DNA from: Heliocidaris tuberculata
Lineage: Eukaryota > Echinodermata > Echinoidea > Camarodonta > Echinometridae
Length of the DNA: 64,000 nucleotides
Assembly (NCBI GenBank): GCA_025618425.1
Contig: CM046832.1
Span: 20,823,917 to 20,887,916 of the forward strand
Reading direction: 5' to 3'
A program made the translations under genes and the position numbers. Position 1 is the stretch's first letter; each line of letters begins with the position of its first letter. Shown here piece after piece: positions 1-11,289 of the stretch. The notes beneath the pieces are model-generated. The model ran no database searches and had not been told where the DNA came from. It saw nothing but the letters and a program-made list of their open reading frames with translations.

Positions 1-51
1 GGGCATTAACTCTGTGTTAAAGAATAGAGTTAATGAATGCCCTTCTGGCTC
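1..51. repeat. hairpin repeat, copy 1 (cut by window start)
   Basis: Inverted repeat with left arm GGGCATTAACTCT at 1-13, a 12-base loop at 14-25 and right arm at 26-51 that continues into CCCTTCTGGCTC. The same hairpin, complete, lies at 17599-17654 and has nearly the same loop. The left arm is truncated by the window edge, and the right arm has a 4-base insertion relative to the other copy. Confidence 0.75.
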
Positions 52-302
52 TCAATAGACAACATGGGGATTCTTTCACTTTGGTGGGAGAACATGCATC
101 TTTTATATTGCATTTTATTATATTTGATACAAATTGATTGTAATTACACTTCCTGTTTAAAAATTATGTTTATTGAATACCCATGAGATATTGATAATGA
201 TCAGCATCATAATTATTACTCTTTCGTTGAAAAAGAAAACCACATCATATACTAAATCTAGATTTTTTTAACTGTTTAAAAGGGTTGCTCTAATAGATGC
301 CA

Positions 303-1560
303 GGAAGCCATACAATACATGTACAAGTATACTTACAGGAGGTTTATACTTTTTTGTCTTTTGTAATAGAGCAGATAACAGGTACTAGATATATCTGATG
401 TTAGAAATGACATTTAAAGGGGAAGTCCACCCTGATTACAAGTTGGTTTAAAAAGAAGCAGAAAAACTAAAGAGAAAGATCAGTAAGGTTTGAGCAAAAT
501 ACGATAAGAAATTAGAAAGTTAGGAATTTTTAAAGTTGTACTAAATCAAACACAAACTGGCAACTCCATGACGTATCTCACGAGCTCCTCTCCCATTAGC
601 CCTGTTCCACAAAAAGCATTAATTTCCATTTTTTTCTAAAGAAAATATTCAGTAATACATGCACCTTAGATATAATCATTGCTCATATGTTTTTGCACAA
701 AACATGTGTGAAACAAACCCTTATTCCTTCATCAAAAACTAAGAAAATTGAAATTTTTGAGATTTTCTGTAGTGAGCAAATGGGAGAGGAGCTTGCAAGA
801 TATGTCACGGAGTTGCCAATTTGTGCTTGATTGATTACAACTTCAAAAATTCATAACTTTCTTATTTCTTCAGTTTTCAGTTGATTTCATATTTCAAATG
901 ACATAATTGGAACATAAACAATGACCGTTGCATTATTACAATAATATAGGAACATATCTTCAATACTTTCAACAAAAGAAGAAAAAAAAATACAAGTAAA
1001 CATACAAAGACACGGATCAATATTTCCATCATTTTAAAGTTGGGATATAAGACAAAATAGTTTGGCGTGAAATATGAGGGAATATTTGCTCAAATTTTCA
1101 CTAATCTGTTTCTCTCATTTTTCTTTTATTATTCATATCAACAAAATACCAGGGTGAATTTTGCCTTTAAAATGACACTCTGCAAAATCATTCCCCCAAT
1201 ATCGACCGTCGTAATGGCTACTTTATTTTTATGTTAATTTTAAGTACTTGGAAGCCATACAATAATCATATACATTTTGTGGTTAAGAAAGTGAATACAT
1301 TTTTGCTAATGATGCAGTTATCAGATACTATTTGACATTAAGATAATAAGTGCAAAATAAGACTTCTTAAAGTTTAGACTGTTTTAATGGCTAACTTTTA
1401 TTTGATGTCAAGCTTACATCCATAGAAGCCATACAGTATGTTCATTTTGTGGTTAGTTTAGGAGTTTTAGCTTTATCATAAAGGATAATATCTGACGTTC
1501 AAAGCAACATTTAAAATGACATATATGCAAAATCAGTCCAAAATGTCATGGGCATCAAAA
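303..1560. repeat. degenerate tandem repeat (unit ~175-195 bp), interrupted by a MITE
   Basis: The phrase GAAGCCATACA recurs at about 304, 1251 and 1426. Each is followed by related sequence (CATTTTGTGGTTA, then ATATCTGATGTT/ATCTGACGTT, then ATTTAAAATGACA...TGCAAAATCA). Subtracting the inserted element at 414-1170, the spacing is about 175-195 bp, so three diverged tandem units are visible. The array is broken by a TTAA-type MITE in unit 1 and ended by the retrotransposon at 1568. No coding potential is seen. Confidence 0.6.
414..1170. mobile_element. TTAA family A long-arm MITE, copy 1
   Basis: Bounded by TTAA at 414-417 and 1167-1170. The left end reads AAAGGGGAAGTCCACCCTG and the right end, in reverse complement, AAAGGCAAAATTCACCCTGG. 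The two halves are largely reverse complements: AACTGGCAACTCCATGACG on the left faces CACGGAGTTGCCAATTTG on the right. Relative to the left arm, the right arm carries about 210 bp of extra sequence around 870-1085. Family relatives are at 45389-45942 and 48923-49510. There is no transposase, so it is non-autonomous. The TTAA target recalls piggyBac-type elements, but the superfamily is inference. Confidence 0.8.
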
Positions 1561-1567
1561 TAGCAAG

Positions 1568-3982
1568 TCATTTATGAATGCAGTTGAATCCCTTGGGTTT
1601 AAGCAGCATGTCTGCAGTCCCACCCACCTTGCAGGACATACTCTCGATCTTTTATTTACTAGGGACTCCAAAGATGTAGTTAATGTCAATGTTTTGTCTT
1701 CACTGCCCTCTGATCATTCTGCTATTGTTGCTACAATGAAGCTTCCTTCCCTGCGAAACCCCAAGAAGAGAGTTTCCACCAGAAAATTCCGCAGCATCGT
1801 CTTGGACACATTCCAGAATGACATTAGGGCCATGTTTCGCCCACCTTCCGAACTGACATGTCCTTCTGAGGCCTTTGATCATTATAACACCTGCCTAAGG
1901 TCTCTGATTGATAGACATGCCCCCCTTCAAGTTAAAACTGTCACGATTAGACCAAAATCACCTTGGTTCACAGATGACATCTCGGAAGCAAAGAGGCGAA
2001 GGCGACGGGCGGAACGCCGCATGATCAAGTCTGGACTTTGTGCTGATAGGGAACAGTATCGCAGAGAATGTGAGTCCTACTATGAGTGTATAGTTAATGC
2101 CAAGTCTTCGTATTTCAGAAACCTCATTGCAGAGTCGGACACTAAGCAGCTATTCAGCATTGTTCGGTCACTTTCATCGCCAGATCAGTCTACTAGCCTA
2201 CCAGACCACTCTTCGGCTCAGAACCTCGCCAATCAGTTTGCCGAATTCTTCAGCGAAAAGGTATCAACTGTGATATCTTCCTTCAATTCATCAGTTTCAG
2301 ATCCAGCAACTGCATCTTCTCCGACTCCATCTCAACATAGCTTCTCAGACTTCTGTCACGTCAACGATTCAGACATTCAGAAGCTCATCCGTTCTCTGCC
2401 ATCAAAACACTGCAACTCTGACCCGATTCCTACATGGCTTCTAAAGGACTGTCTCGACGAACTAATTCCGACCATCACAAGGTTTATCAATTTATCCTTG
2501 TCATCTGGTTGTGTCCCTGATGGTATGAAAACATCACTTCTACTTCCTCTTCTAAAAAAGCCGAGCCTTGATCACAATAATCTTGTCAACTACAGGCCCA
2601 TTGCTAATCTGCCTTTCATTGGCAAGGTTTTAGAAAAGGTTGTGACTTCGCAGCTGAAGGATCACCTTGAATGTTTCGGCATGCTTCCAGTTCATCAGTC
2701 GGCTTATCGGAATCACCATTCCACTGAGACTGCCCTGGTGAAAGTCTTCAACGATATTCTCCTGGCCATTGACAGGGGCGAGGAGGCGGTGCTTATTCTC
2801 CTTGACTACACAGCTGCCTTCGATACCATCGATCATGGATTGTTGCTGCGTCGTCTGGAAAATGACTTTGGTATTTCTGGGACTGTTCTTGATTGGATCC
2901 GGTCGTACCTACACAATCGAAGACAACAAGTCATCATCGATGGCACCACATCGGCACCTTTCCCATTGGTCTGCGGCGTTCCGCAAGGTTCGGTAGTCGG
3001 CCCTCTCCTCTTCATAATGTACACAAGCCCTCTGTCAAGATGTATTGACTCTCACCAGGACATTCGCCACGCAATGTATGCAGATGACACACAAATTTAC
3101 ATCATTCTCAAGCCTACTGGGAAGGATGATGCTGCACTGAAGCTCAGCAGATGTCTTCAGGACATAAAAGCCTGGTCGCATGATAATAAGCTTTGTCTTA
3201 ATGAAACGAAATCAGAAATGATCCACTTGTTCTCAAAACACAGAAAAACAGAATCATTTCCAATGTTATTCGGTTCAGATAACAGAAACACCAGCACTCT
3301 AAAGTGTAATGATTGGGTACGGGACCTTGGGGTCACAGTGGATAGGAATCTCACTTTCCAACAACACATCAAAAATGTCTGCAGGTCTGCTTCATTTGGT
3401 ATTCACAAGATAGGAAAAATTAGGAAGCTACTCGACCAACCCACAGCTGCTAAACTAACCCATGCCTTTGTATCTGCTCATCTTGATTACTGCAACTCTA
3501 CCTTTTCCGGAATCCCACAATCCCATCTTCGTCCACTACAAAGAATTCAGAATACTGCTGCAAGGCTTGTTACCCTGTCAAAAAAATGTGAACATATAAC
3601 ACCAATTCTTCGCTCATTGCACTGGCTTCCAATACGCCAGCGCATCATTTTCAAAATTCTTCTAATAACCTATAAGATTATTAATGGCCTGTCTCCTGTA
3701 TATCTTTCTGATCTCATCTCCCTTCGCTCCTCTAGTTCTCTCCGACCTCTTCGTTCTTCAACAACCTTGCAGCTTACCCGCGGACCCCGAACTAATACCA
3801 ATTATGGTGATCGAGCCTTTTCTGTAATTGCCCCATGCCTTTGGAATCGATTACCCTCATATATCCACAATGCCAACTCCCTTGAACAATTTAAGACTTT
3901 ACTCAAAACCCATCTTTTTAATGCTTAGTTTTCTCCACTCAGCTGTGGGTTGGTCTACACTTATGGAGGTGCACATCATTTT

Positions 3983-4019
<37 letters not shown>

Positions 4020-4155
4020 CCCTCAAATATGAATATTAATTCAATTTGATTGAATAATAATTCAGGTTACTCTATTAATAGCAAGAATACTGTGCGCTTA
4101 GAAACACCAGTATAAAGCGCTATATAAATGTTATAATTATTATTATTATTATTAT
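1568..4155 (+). mobile_element. 5'-truncated L2/CR1-type non-LTR retrotransposon
   Basis: Non-LTR retrotransposon copy with an endonuclease tail, a full reverse transcriptase and a 3' UTR ending in AAGCGCTATATAAATG followed by an (ATT)n tail. The 7-bp sequence TAGCAAG at 1561-1567 recurs at 4156-4162, a likely target-site duplication that sets both ends. The 5' part (any ORF1 and most of the endonuclease) is missing, as is usual for copies made by target-primed reverse transcription. A 35-base T run at 3985-4019 lies in the 3' UTR. The tail sequence recurs at 5592-5640 and, more diverged, near 26637, so the family has other copies here. Confidence 0.9.
1574..3928 (+). CDS. reverse transcriptase polyprotein fragment, L2/CR1 clade
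   Basis: An uninterrupted 784-residue frame. Residues ~1-60 are the C-terminal end of an APE-type endonuclease (HTLDLLFTR, then SDHS at ~46-49, the usual histidine-containing last motif). The reverse transcriptase follows, with NYRPIANLP at ~340, AFDTIDH at ~415 (first catalytic Asp), GVPQGSVVGPLLF at ~467 and YADD at ~502-505 (catalytic Asp pair). The C-terminal region with LHWLPIRQR and WNRLP is typical of L2/CR1-like elements. The family makes cDNA copies of its own RNA at a nicked genomic site. The first Met is arbitrary because the true start was lost by truncation. The lack of stops or frameshifts suggests a fairly recent insertion, but without an intact endonuclease this copy should not mobilise itself. 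Confidence 0.92.
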   Translation: MNAVESLGFKQHVCSPTHLAGHTLDLLFTRDSKDVVNVNVLSSLPSDHSAIVATMKLPSLRNPKKRVSTRKFRSIVLDTFQNDIRAMFRPPSELTCPSEAFDHYNTCLRSLIDRHAPLQVKTVTIRPKSPWFTDDISEAKRRRRRAERRMIKSGLCADREQYRRECESYYECIVNAKSSYFRNLIAESDTKQLFSIVRSLSSPDQSTSLPDHSSAQNLANQFAEFFSEKVSTVISSFNSSVSDPATASSPTPSQHSFSDFCHVNDSDIQKLIRSLPSKHCNSDPIPTWLLKDCLDELIPTITRFINLSLSSGCVPDGMKTSLLLPLLKKPSLDHNNLVNYRPIANLPFIGKVLEKVVTSQLKDHLECFGMLPVHQSAYRNHHSTETALVKVFNDILLAIDRGEEAVLILLDYTAAFDTIDHGLLLRRLENDFGISGTVLDWIRSYLHNRRQQVIIDGTTSAPFPLVCGVPQGSVVGPLLFIMYTSPLSRCIDSHQDIRHAMYADDTQIYIILKPTGKDDAALKLSRCLQDIKAWSHDNKLCLNETKSEMIHLFSKHRKTESFPMLFGSDNRNTSTLKCNDWVRDLGVTVDRNLTFQQHIKNVCRSASFGIHKIGKIRKLLDQPTAAKLTHAFVSAHLDYCNSTFSGIPQSHLRPLQRIQNTAARLVTLSKKCEHITPILRSLHWLPIRQRIIFKILLITYKIINGLSPVYLSDLISLRSSSSLRPLRSSTTLQLTRGPRTNTNYGDRAFSVIAPCLWNRLPSYIHNANSLEQFKTLLKTHLFNA

Positions 4156-4245
4156 TAGCAAGAAAACAAAGTCTTATAGAGGAATATTTCTACCAAGATT
4201 GAAAATGGGAAATTATCATAGTATGTGTCATATTTTGTTTTCTAG

Positions 4246-4461
4246 TTGCATTTGCCAAAAACATGTGGTGTGAAAACAGAAGGCAAAAATATTTCTGTTA
4301 AAGCACCAGATGACATAGATTTTGTTGGAAACTTTGCTATTATTTTTGAAACATTTCTAAATAAGTTTATTCAACCACTAAGAAGAGTTGATGCAAATAA
4401 TGTTAAGTTGAATCCTCAGCGTTTGTTGCAATACAGCAAATATTTATTATATAAAGACTAA
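4246..4461 (+). CDS. candidate terminal exon, unrecognised protein
   Basis: The pyrimidine-rich TATTTTGTTTTCTAG ends at 4245, a good splice acceptor, and is followed at once by 71 open codons ending in TAA. The peptide begins LHLPKTCGVKTEGK, contains DDIDFVGNFAIIFETFLNKF and ends in YSKYLLYKD. It lacks the low-complexity look of most chance frames here. I do not recognise the family. It lies between the retrotransposon and a TTAA MITE, so it could be an exon of a gene whose other exons lie outside the window, or a relic. No upstream partner exon or clear polyadenylation signal was identified. The start is the splice site, not a Met. Confidence 0.35.
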   Translation: MHLPKTCGVKTEGKNISVKAPDDIDFVGNFAIIFETFLNKFIQPLRRVDANNVKLNPQRLLQYSKYLLYKD

Positions 4462-4527
4462 AACAAAGATAGTGAATATGGGGCATATTAACAATGCAAT
4501 AGAAGAAGTGACACATAATGGCATCAC

Positions 4528-4919
4528 TTAATGGGAATCTTGAGCAGTGGGAAAGGTGAAAAATAATTTGTGAGCTTTCTCATTCCTTTTATGTCAGTTT
4601 TGAAAAAAATCACAGTAGAAACTTCCCTTGAAAATGATTGCTCTTCAAATGCTCTTATATTCGAAATATGACTAGAAATAGCTGAAATGTTCGGGCTGAA
4701 CACTCATGTCACTTGTGTGTGTAGTCCCATGTACCCGTTTCTGTGGGCAGTACATGTGCTTTTCAATGAGATTGGGTCAATTTCTTATCTATTTTGATGA
4801 TTCCAAAACAACACCGTATAAAACAATTCTTATGTAGACATGGTCAGCCTTTCCCAATTCCTTTGAGACAATTTCTTTCACAATGTAATTGCATAACCAG
4901 AACTCTACTTTATCTTTAA
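4528..4919 (+). mobile_element. TTAA family B MITE, copy 1
   Basis: TTAA at 4528-4531 and 4916-4919. The body matches the other family B copies: GGGAAAGGTGAAAAATAATT near the left end, TGAAATGTTCGGG and TAGTCCCATGTACCC in the middle, CCAGAACTCTACTTTATC at the right. The left terminal bases are degraded. No coding sequence. Confidence 0.8.
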
Positions 4920-5591
4920 AGATAGATACCACTATGAGCTCAGTTTCATATGAATTGCCTGGATATCAATATATGATTTATGTACAGAATTACATCTTAT
5001 TTTGTTTATTGCCAATGGTCCTTATTAAATTAAATCAGAATAAGACTGTTCTGTGTCAATCTGAGATTACTCATAATCAGATAATTTCAAACAGATCCCT
5101 GTTCTTTTAGGTGATACATTTTTGTCCAGCAGAACTTTTCTTGCAAACCTTGATATAGTTTAGCATTGATGGAATACTTCATTAAACTTAATCATTCATG
5201 ATTTTTTGAAGGCTTCAAAATCAGCCATCTTAACCTTTTTCATGACCTTTTTTAATAGCATTTTTCTTTGCTTTTCATGCTTTTGACCCCTTTACTAATA
5301 GAATGTGCACCCTTACACACATGTTTTGTATGTCTTCAATGTTTCAATATATTCCACTTTACCTTATCTTCCAAGAGGTTAAATCAATTTTGCTATTCAA
5401 ATGGAGTCAACCTCATTATATTTGATTAATGATGGTACTGGTCTTTTCCATTTTGTTATCATCCATTAGAAAATATGACATTTCCATCATCAGTGAAGAC
5501 ATTTAATTCATTTTCTTGCCTTAAACACATTCATAGCAAAAAATTGAAATGCAGTTTGACAGATTTAAATGGAATTATTTAAATAATGGAA
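4920..5591. other. no gene seen
   Basis: AT-rich sequence without a repeat or coding signal that I can support. Confidence 0.5.
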
Positions 5592-5640
5592 CAGTATAAA
5601 GCGCTATATAAATGTTATAATTATTATTATTATTATTATT
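5592..5640 (+). mobile_element. isolated L2-type 3' tail
   Basis: CAGTATAAAGCGCTATATAA then an ATT-repeat tail, nearly identical to the 3' end of the retrotransposon at 1568-4155. It is an extremely 5'-truncated copy of the same family, or a SINE that uses the same tail. Confidence 0.7.
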
Positions 5641-5848
5641 TAAAAAGTCAGTTCTGACCATTTACAATAGGAAAATGCAGACAATAAGTATTCTTTATGA
5701 AAATACATTAAAGACGAACTTCTATTTTCTGTATTTGACCTTTTCATTTGGTTACATAGACTTGTCCTTTAAATTCACCTCTGCAGACCATTACCTTTTC
5801 TACTGGAATATAATAATGGCAAAATATATGTATCTTGACCTTTTATCT

Positions 5849-5849
<1 letters not shown>

Positions 5850-5900
<51 letters not shown>

Positions 5901-5918
5901 TCTCTCTCTCTCTCTCTT
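5850..5918 (+). repeat. (TC)n microsatellite
   Basis: About 69 bases of nearly pure TC dinucleotide repeat. Confidence 0.95.
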
Positions 5919-8900
5919 ATTCAATCTCTCACCCTGTCTCTTCCTTTTCTTTCCCCCCTCTTTTTTTTCTCATATCTTTCTGCCAATATGTAATACATTT
6001 TGTACTTCTGACTGTCCTTATCTTTTAGCATCTATGAAATGAGAGTAGACTGTACTGAAATATATCTGATTAAAAAAAAAAAAAAACAGATTACCATTAT
6101 ATCATGAAACCTGATGTCTGATTTGATGAAATGAAGAGTAGTTGCCAGTCTCTTGTTATTAGTTCTGCATCTTGACTTTGAATCTGTAGCTTACAATATA
6201 TATACATATAAATTGAAATTCTGTCTAAGATTTAATGCTTGTAGGCCTATACCTATGTTGTTGTTTTTTCCAGGGGAGCTCTAGATGTGAGGGTGACACC
6301 TTTCCCTTTGAAAGTTCTTTTCCTCAAATTTGCTTGTTAGTCACTAGCTAATATGTATCTCATATCATTATCTTATCGACAAATTGAAAACCGTGAGAAC
6401 TTTTTAGATTTCACTTCATGTAATATCATTAATACCACTGTGAGTTGCTATCTCACAGTGGCTATCACTGAGGTAATAACCACCTTTTGGGGGACCAATC
6501 TATGAACTATTGAACTTAATTCTTTGATCCCTTCTTGACCCCTGAAAATACCTGTAACTTTTTTTCATTTCCTCATTTATTTTCACCACATTTTTCCTTG
6601 TGGGGATATGTGGTCTTACCCTGACCACATCTTATAGTGAAGAACAAGGAAAAGACCTTCCTCATACTTTTCTTACCAGCATGGCCTCTTTATGGCTTCC
6701 TGGTAAGGGGCAAATTGACCCCTATGTTCATCCCCTCTCAAACCTTTGTATAAGGTCAGGTGAGGTAAAGGAAATAATGAAGCTCTCAATTGGTAAGCTG
6801 TTCTTGAAAGGATCTGTATGTGAGGGACTGTCTCAGGGTCTATATGTCTGGTATTCATGCCTGGAGATATTTATAGAGTGTCTGTATGCCAGCTTCTTAT
6901 GGAAGGACAAGGATAAAATGAGCCATAGGAATGGGCAATGCTAAGTAGATCACTGTCTGGACATTCATACCTGCATCTAAAAGTTAGGCATATACCTGCC
7001 ATTTTATGAGTGATGTAGACTACATGATCATTAGGGATATATATATATATAAGCTATTTTTACTAAAAATGTTGACCAAGAAATGAATAATTGATTAGCA
7101 TGATTAGAATATAATTTTTTTTTTTTTTTAAAGAGTTAAAGAATAGACCAGTTTGTGAATGTATTCAAATTTATGACTCCTTATACCTCAAGTCCACAGC
7201 GACAAACTATCGATTTCACCTTTTATACATTATTGTATTTCAGAAGGCAGGAAGCGGGTTGCATATAATAGTTGTTCCTATGTCAGACAAGCTTCTGACA
7301 AGCTTCAGGGTTGTCACTATCAACCAATGTAGCAAAAGTATGCATGAAATTTTAATATTTGTTTTGTGAACTGCTCTATTGATTTAGGAGGGTATTCGTT
7401 ATAGCTTTTTAATTTCTTTTTCATCATCATTATTTCAATCTTATATTGACCTTATAAACAACAGTATAGTAATTTCCTATGACACAATCACAAAGACTTA
7501 CAAGAAATCTGTTGTAGGGCACTTTTGGTAGCCTTGGGCATTGCCTATTGAAATGTGCGATCCTTACAATTATCTGTATTATCCAAATATAATTTCTATA
7601 TCAATACATTAAAATATTGATATGGTATTTGAGTGGATTTGTTGAAAGTCTTTTGCAATATGGTGTTCCATATTGTTCAACAAAGTGACAAAGGTTTCAT
7701 ATAGCAATATATGTATTGAACAGATTACAAATACCATTATACTAAAAGATCAAGCTGTTAATAAAGTTAATGGTAATAAAAACAGCAATAACCCAATATG
7801 ATATGCATGATAATCACACAATAGTTATTCATATCATTGTAAAAACTCTCATATCTCACTGAGTGAAATAATTTTTTCAAGACCTTTTATTTTGTTTTCG
7901 TAATACAATATTAGAATTTTGATCAAAAAACAGGCACAGAGACTGAAGACATAAACATGGACACATGAATTAAGAGTCAGGTCGATGGCTACAAGTAAGT
8001 TCCTTGTGTTTTTTAACAGTATTTCTATATTAAGACTCAAATAACTTCTAAAAATAAGTTTAGCATTGGGATATCTTTATATGTGAATGAGGATTATCAG
8101 TTTCCACATACTTTATAGTTTTCATACAAACCTTTTTGAATGATTTAGGATTATATTTTTGTTTAATAATTGAATACAATTATTGATAACTGGGAGGATA
8201 TTGGAGTCCCATCAGGTATACCTGCCAGGTGCTATTTCTGTATATGACCCATGCAGAGGGTATCCCTCACTATCTTTCCTGCCCCATGTTGCCCCAGCCC
8301 TTAGAGAAAAGATGTCCAGAAGTAGAGCAGCAGGTACTCATCTAGCCACGCCTAATGCAGATGACTTCCGCCTCTTGACTTACAAACTGTTTATGGGCTC
8401 TGTTAGGCTTTGAATTAGGACTTGAAAACACCATTAGTCACTTCCATAGGTGAAAAAAAAATCCCTTCCCAAATTTAATTAATATGTGCTTGACCTGCAG
8501 TGACCTTACAAGTCATCCTCTTTTTCATTATTTCTATCCATAATGAACTTTTAAGTAGGGCACTGTGTAAAAGTATTAGTTGATATATGAAATTAAAAGA
8601 TAAATTTGACTTTTTTTTCTAAAACAAGGTCAATACTAAAGGCCTTTTGAAAATTTGAATTGGTTACCCTTAAAAAAAATGCTTGATATGATCCATGATT
8701 TTTCCAAGGACTCATTGTAATCTTTAAAATCTATTGAATTGAAATTCTTTTTCATACTTGACACTGACACACAAAATGCTTGTTTTGTTTTTTTCTTCTT
8801 CTTCTTAAGGGCAACATTATGTTCTTCATATTTTGTTGTCAGGAATAACAATTTGCTATTTGAAAGCACTAGGGCAATTAAAAAGCAACTTTTCCTCCTT

Positions 8901-9959
8901 CTATATTTTTGGAAAAAATGCCTGGCAGTACTCTTACAAGATGTTCTGGTTTACGCCAAGAATATGACTTTAAGAAGAAAAAGATTGTTCATCTCTCTAA
9001 CAGCATTGTGAAAACTGTATCACATGGATCAACATTCATCAACACATTTAAGTTTTATGAGCTATACATTAAATTGCAGAATATGTTCAAAAATATTAAT
9101 TTTAGTGGAACATTAATTTCAACACAACTGCAACCTGTCTTCATTTTTCACCGATTCCTGGAATTGTACCAGCCTGATCCATTTTTCACACCTAAATGAA
9201 AAATTTCCTGTCTTGCAGTCCTGATGAAGCTGGGTAGAGGTGTAAGCACTTTTTGATGAGTGACCCTCAAACTTTAATTGACTTTACTGAGGTAATTGTG
9301 TCACCTTGCTTTACTTGGGATGTATTTCATGCACTATGTCCTTCCTATGGCAACATGGCAGACTCGCTAATGAAAAGTTGTTGAATAATTATGGAACTGA
9401 AGGATTCATTCTCCAAAACAACCGTCCTCTTCACAATTTTTACCTTCAGTTGTGCATAATGATTGCACTGTTGAGGTACATCACATATAATTTGACAGAA
9501 ATGTAGTATACACATAATCATTTTTCATAGAATAGATTGTGAGGTTGTGTTTGCTGTTCATGGCTGCAGATAAGAAGTTACATCAGTCTTTTCTCATATT
9601 GTTTCACAGTCTTAATGCATAATGAGTCATGAATGTTCTCAATATTTTTACTATTTTGATGATGAAAATTTCTTCTTTTTTTTTTTCTTCTTTTTTTTAT
9701 TGAAGGTATTTGTGTTTGGAAGGAAAGACATGTTATACCTCTGAAGCATATTTATTCTAAGATTTGTTTGAAGCTACTGTTTAACTTTAGGAAACGTGAT
9801 ATAGTTAATGTCACTGTTCTATTCACACTTTCAACACTCAGTGAATGCCCTTGAATGTTGTGATCTACATAGCACAATCAACCAGCAGATTCAATTTACA
9901 TTTTTAAATGTTCTTTCTTTCTTTCTTTTTATTGTGAATCATAGGTTACAGATGACTCA
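5919..9959. other. no gene confirmed
   Basis: About 4 kb of AT-rich sequence. A (TA)n run lies at 7039-7052. An open stretch at 8183-8413 has no convincing splice acceptor and was not called. No inverted-repeat element is obvious. Confidence 0.45.
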
Positions 9960-10339
9960 TTAAAGGGAAGGTTGAGTTCTGGGAAAGGTAAAAAATAATT
10001 TGTGAGCTTTCTCATTCTTATTATGATAGTTTGGAAGATTATCATAGTAGACAAGTCCCCTGAAAAGGATTGCTCTTCAAATGCCCTCACATTCACAATA
10101 TGACAAGAAACAGCTGAAATGTTTGGGCCGAATATTTGTGTGTAGTCCCATATACATATTTCTGTGTGCAGTGCATGTGAATCTCAGCAGGACTGAGTAA
10201 ATTTCTTATCATTTTGGCAATTCCAAACCTTACAGCATACACCATTTCTTATGTGCTATATAATCAACCTTTCCCAATTGCTTTGAGATAGTTTCTTTCA
10301 CAATTCAATCTCATGACCGGAACTCAATTTTATCTTTAA
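9960..10339 (+). mobile_element. TTAA family B MITE, copy 2
   Basis: TTAA at 9960-9963 and 10336-10339. The left end is TTAAAGGGAAGGTTGAGTTC and the right end GGAACTCAATTTTATCTTTAA in its last bases. The best-preserved left end of the family, with clear similarity along its whole length to the copies at 4528, 17946 and 44041. Confidence 0.88.
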
Positions 10340-10898
10340 TGTGGGTCAAGTTTGAGCATTTACCATCTTTTAGATCTTTTGAAATAGAGTTGTAAATGGT
10401 GAAAATTATTGTCCACTCATAAAATTTGATAATGATGTTATTGCCTTGTTGATAGTACTAATACACTGGAATTAAGGTCACTAATAACCTGTAGATTTTC
10501 ATTTCTGTTCCTGTAATCTTTCAGTTTATCTTTCATCAATATATATATATATATATATATATATATTCCCTCCCTTCATCTGTTCACTCTTCTTTTGTTG
10601 TTTACTTTCCCCAGTGCTTTTCTCTGATCATTTTTCTCATAATGAATAAACCATCACGCCCTGAACACATTGAAAACTTCCGTTTTGGTACGTGATGACA
10701 GATTACTGCTTAATCAAGAATGACCCCAGACTTTATGAATACTAAAATGGTATTAGATATATCTCATTATTATACAAAGCTTGCTGAATCCCTGACCTCA
10801 CATGACCTTAACCACATTACATTAGACCATGAATTGATATTCCTTTTGGTCTAATAATAGTGATTCCTGTTACCATTTTCATCTTACAATATCTACTC
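10340..10898. other. no gene seen; (AT)n at 10538-10566
   Basis: AT-rich sequence whose only distinctive content is a 29-base AT dinucleotide run. Confidence 0.5.
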
Positions 10899-11250
10899 AC
10901 CCCCCCCCCCCCTCTCTCTCTCTCTCTCTCCCTCTTTCTCTCTCCCATCCCCCTCCCCTCTTCCCCTCAATTCCTTCCTCCCTTTCTCCATCCCTCTCTC
11001 CAACTCTCTCATCCCTATCCCTACCTCCCATCTCTCTCTTTCTATTTCTTCCTTTCCATTTCATATCTTTCCCTCTCTCTTCCCTGCACATTCCCCCATC
11101 TCTCCTCTCTCTCTCTGTCTCTCTCTTTCTCCCTTTCCATTTCATATCTTTTCCTCACTCTTTCCTGCACATTCCCCATCTCTCTCTCTCTCTCTTTCTC
11201 CCTTTCCATTTCATATCTTTCCCTCTTTCCCTCACATTCCCTTGTCTCTC

Positions 11251-11288
<38 letters not shown>

Positions 11289-11289
11289 T
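10899..11289 (+). repeat. polypyrimidine tract with internal minisatellite
   Basis: A C run at ~10900-10912 passes into (TC)n. Between 11051 and 11240 a phrase TTTCCATTTCATATCTTT starts three times (about 11052, 11136, 11204), spaced about 84 and 68 bases, twice followed by CTGCACATTCCCC. It is a minisatellite inside the pyrimidine tract. The open frames on both strands here are low-complexity artefacts. Confidence 0.9.

Noticed and set aside
8183..8413. Possible exon (76 open codons, ordinary composition, GCAGCAGGTACTC donor-like end)
   Set aside because: No convincing pyrimidine tract or acceptor, no recognised family, no partner exon.
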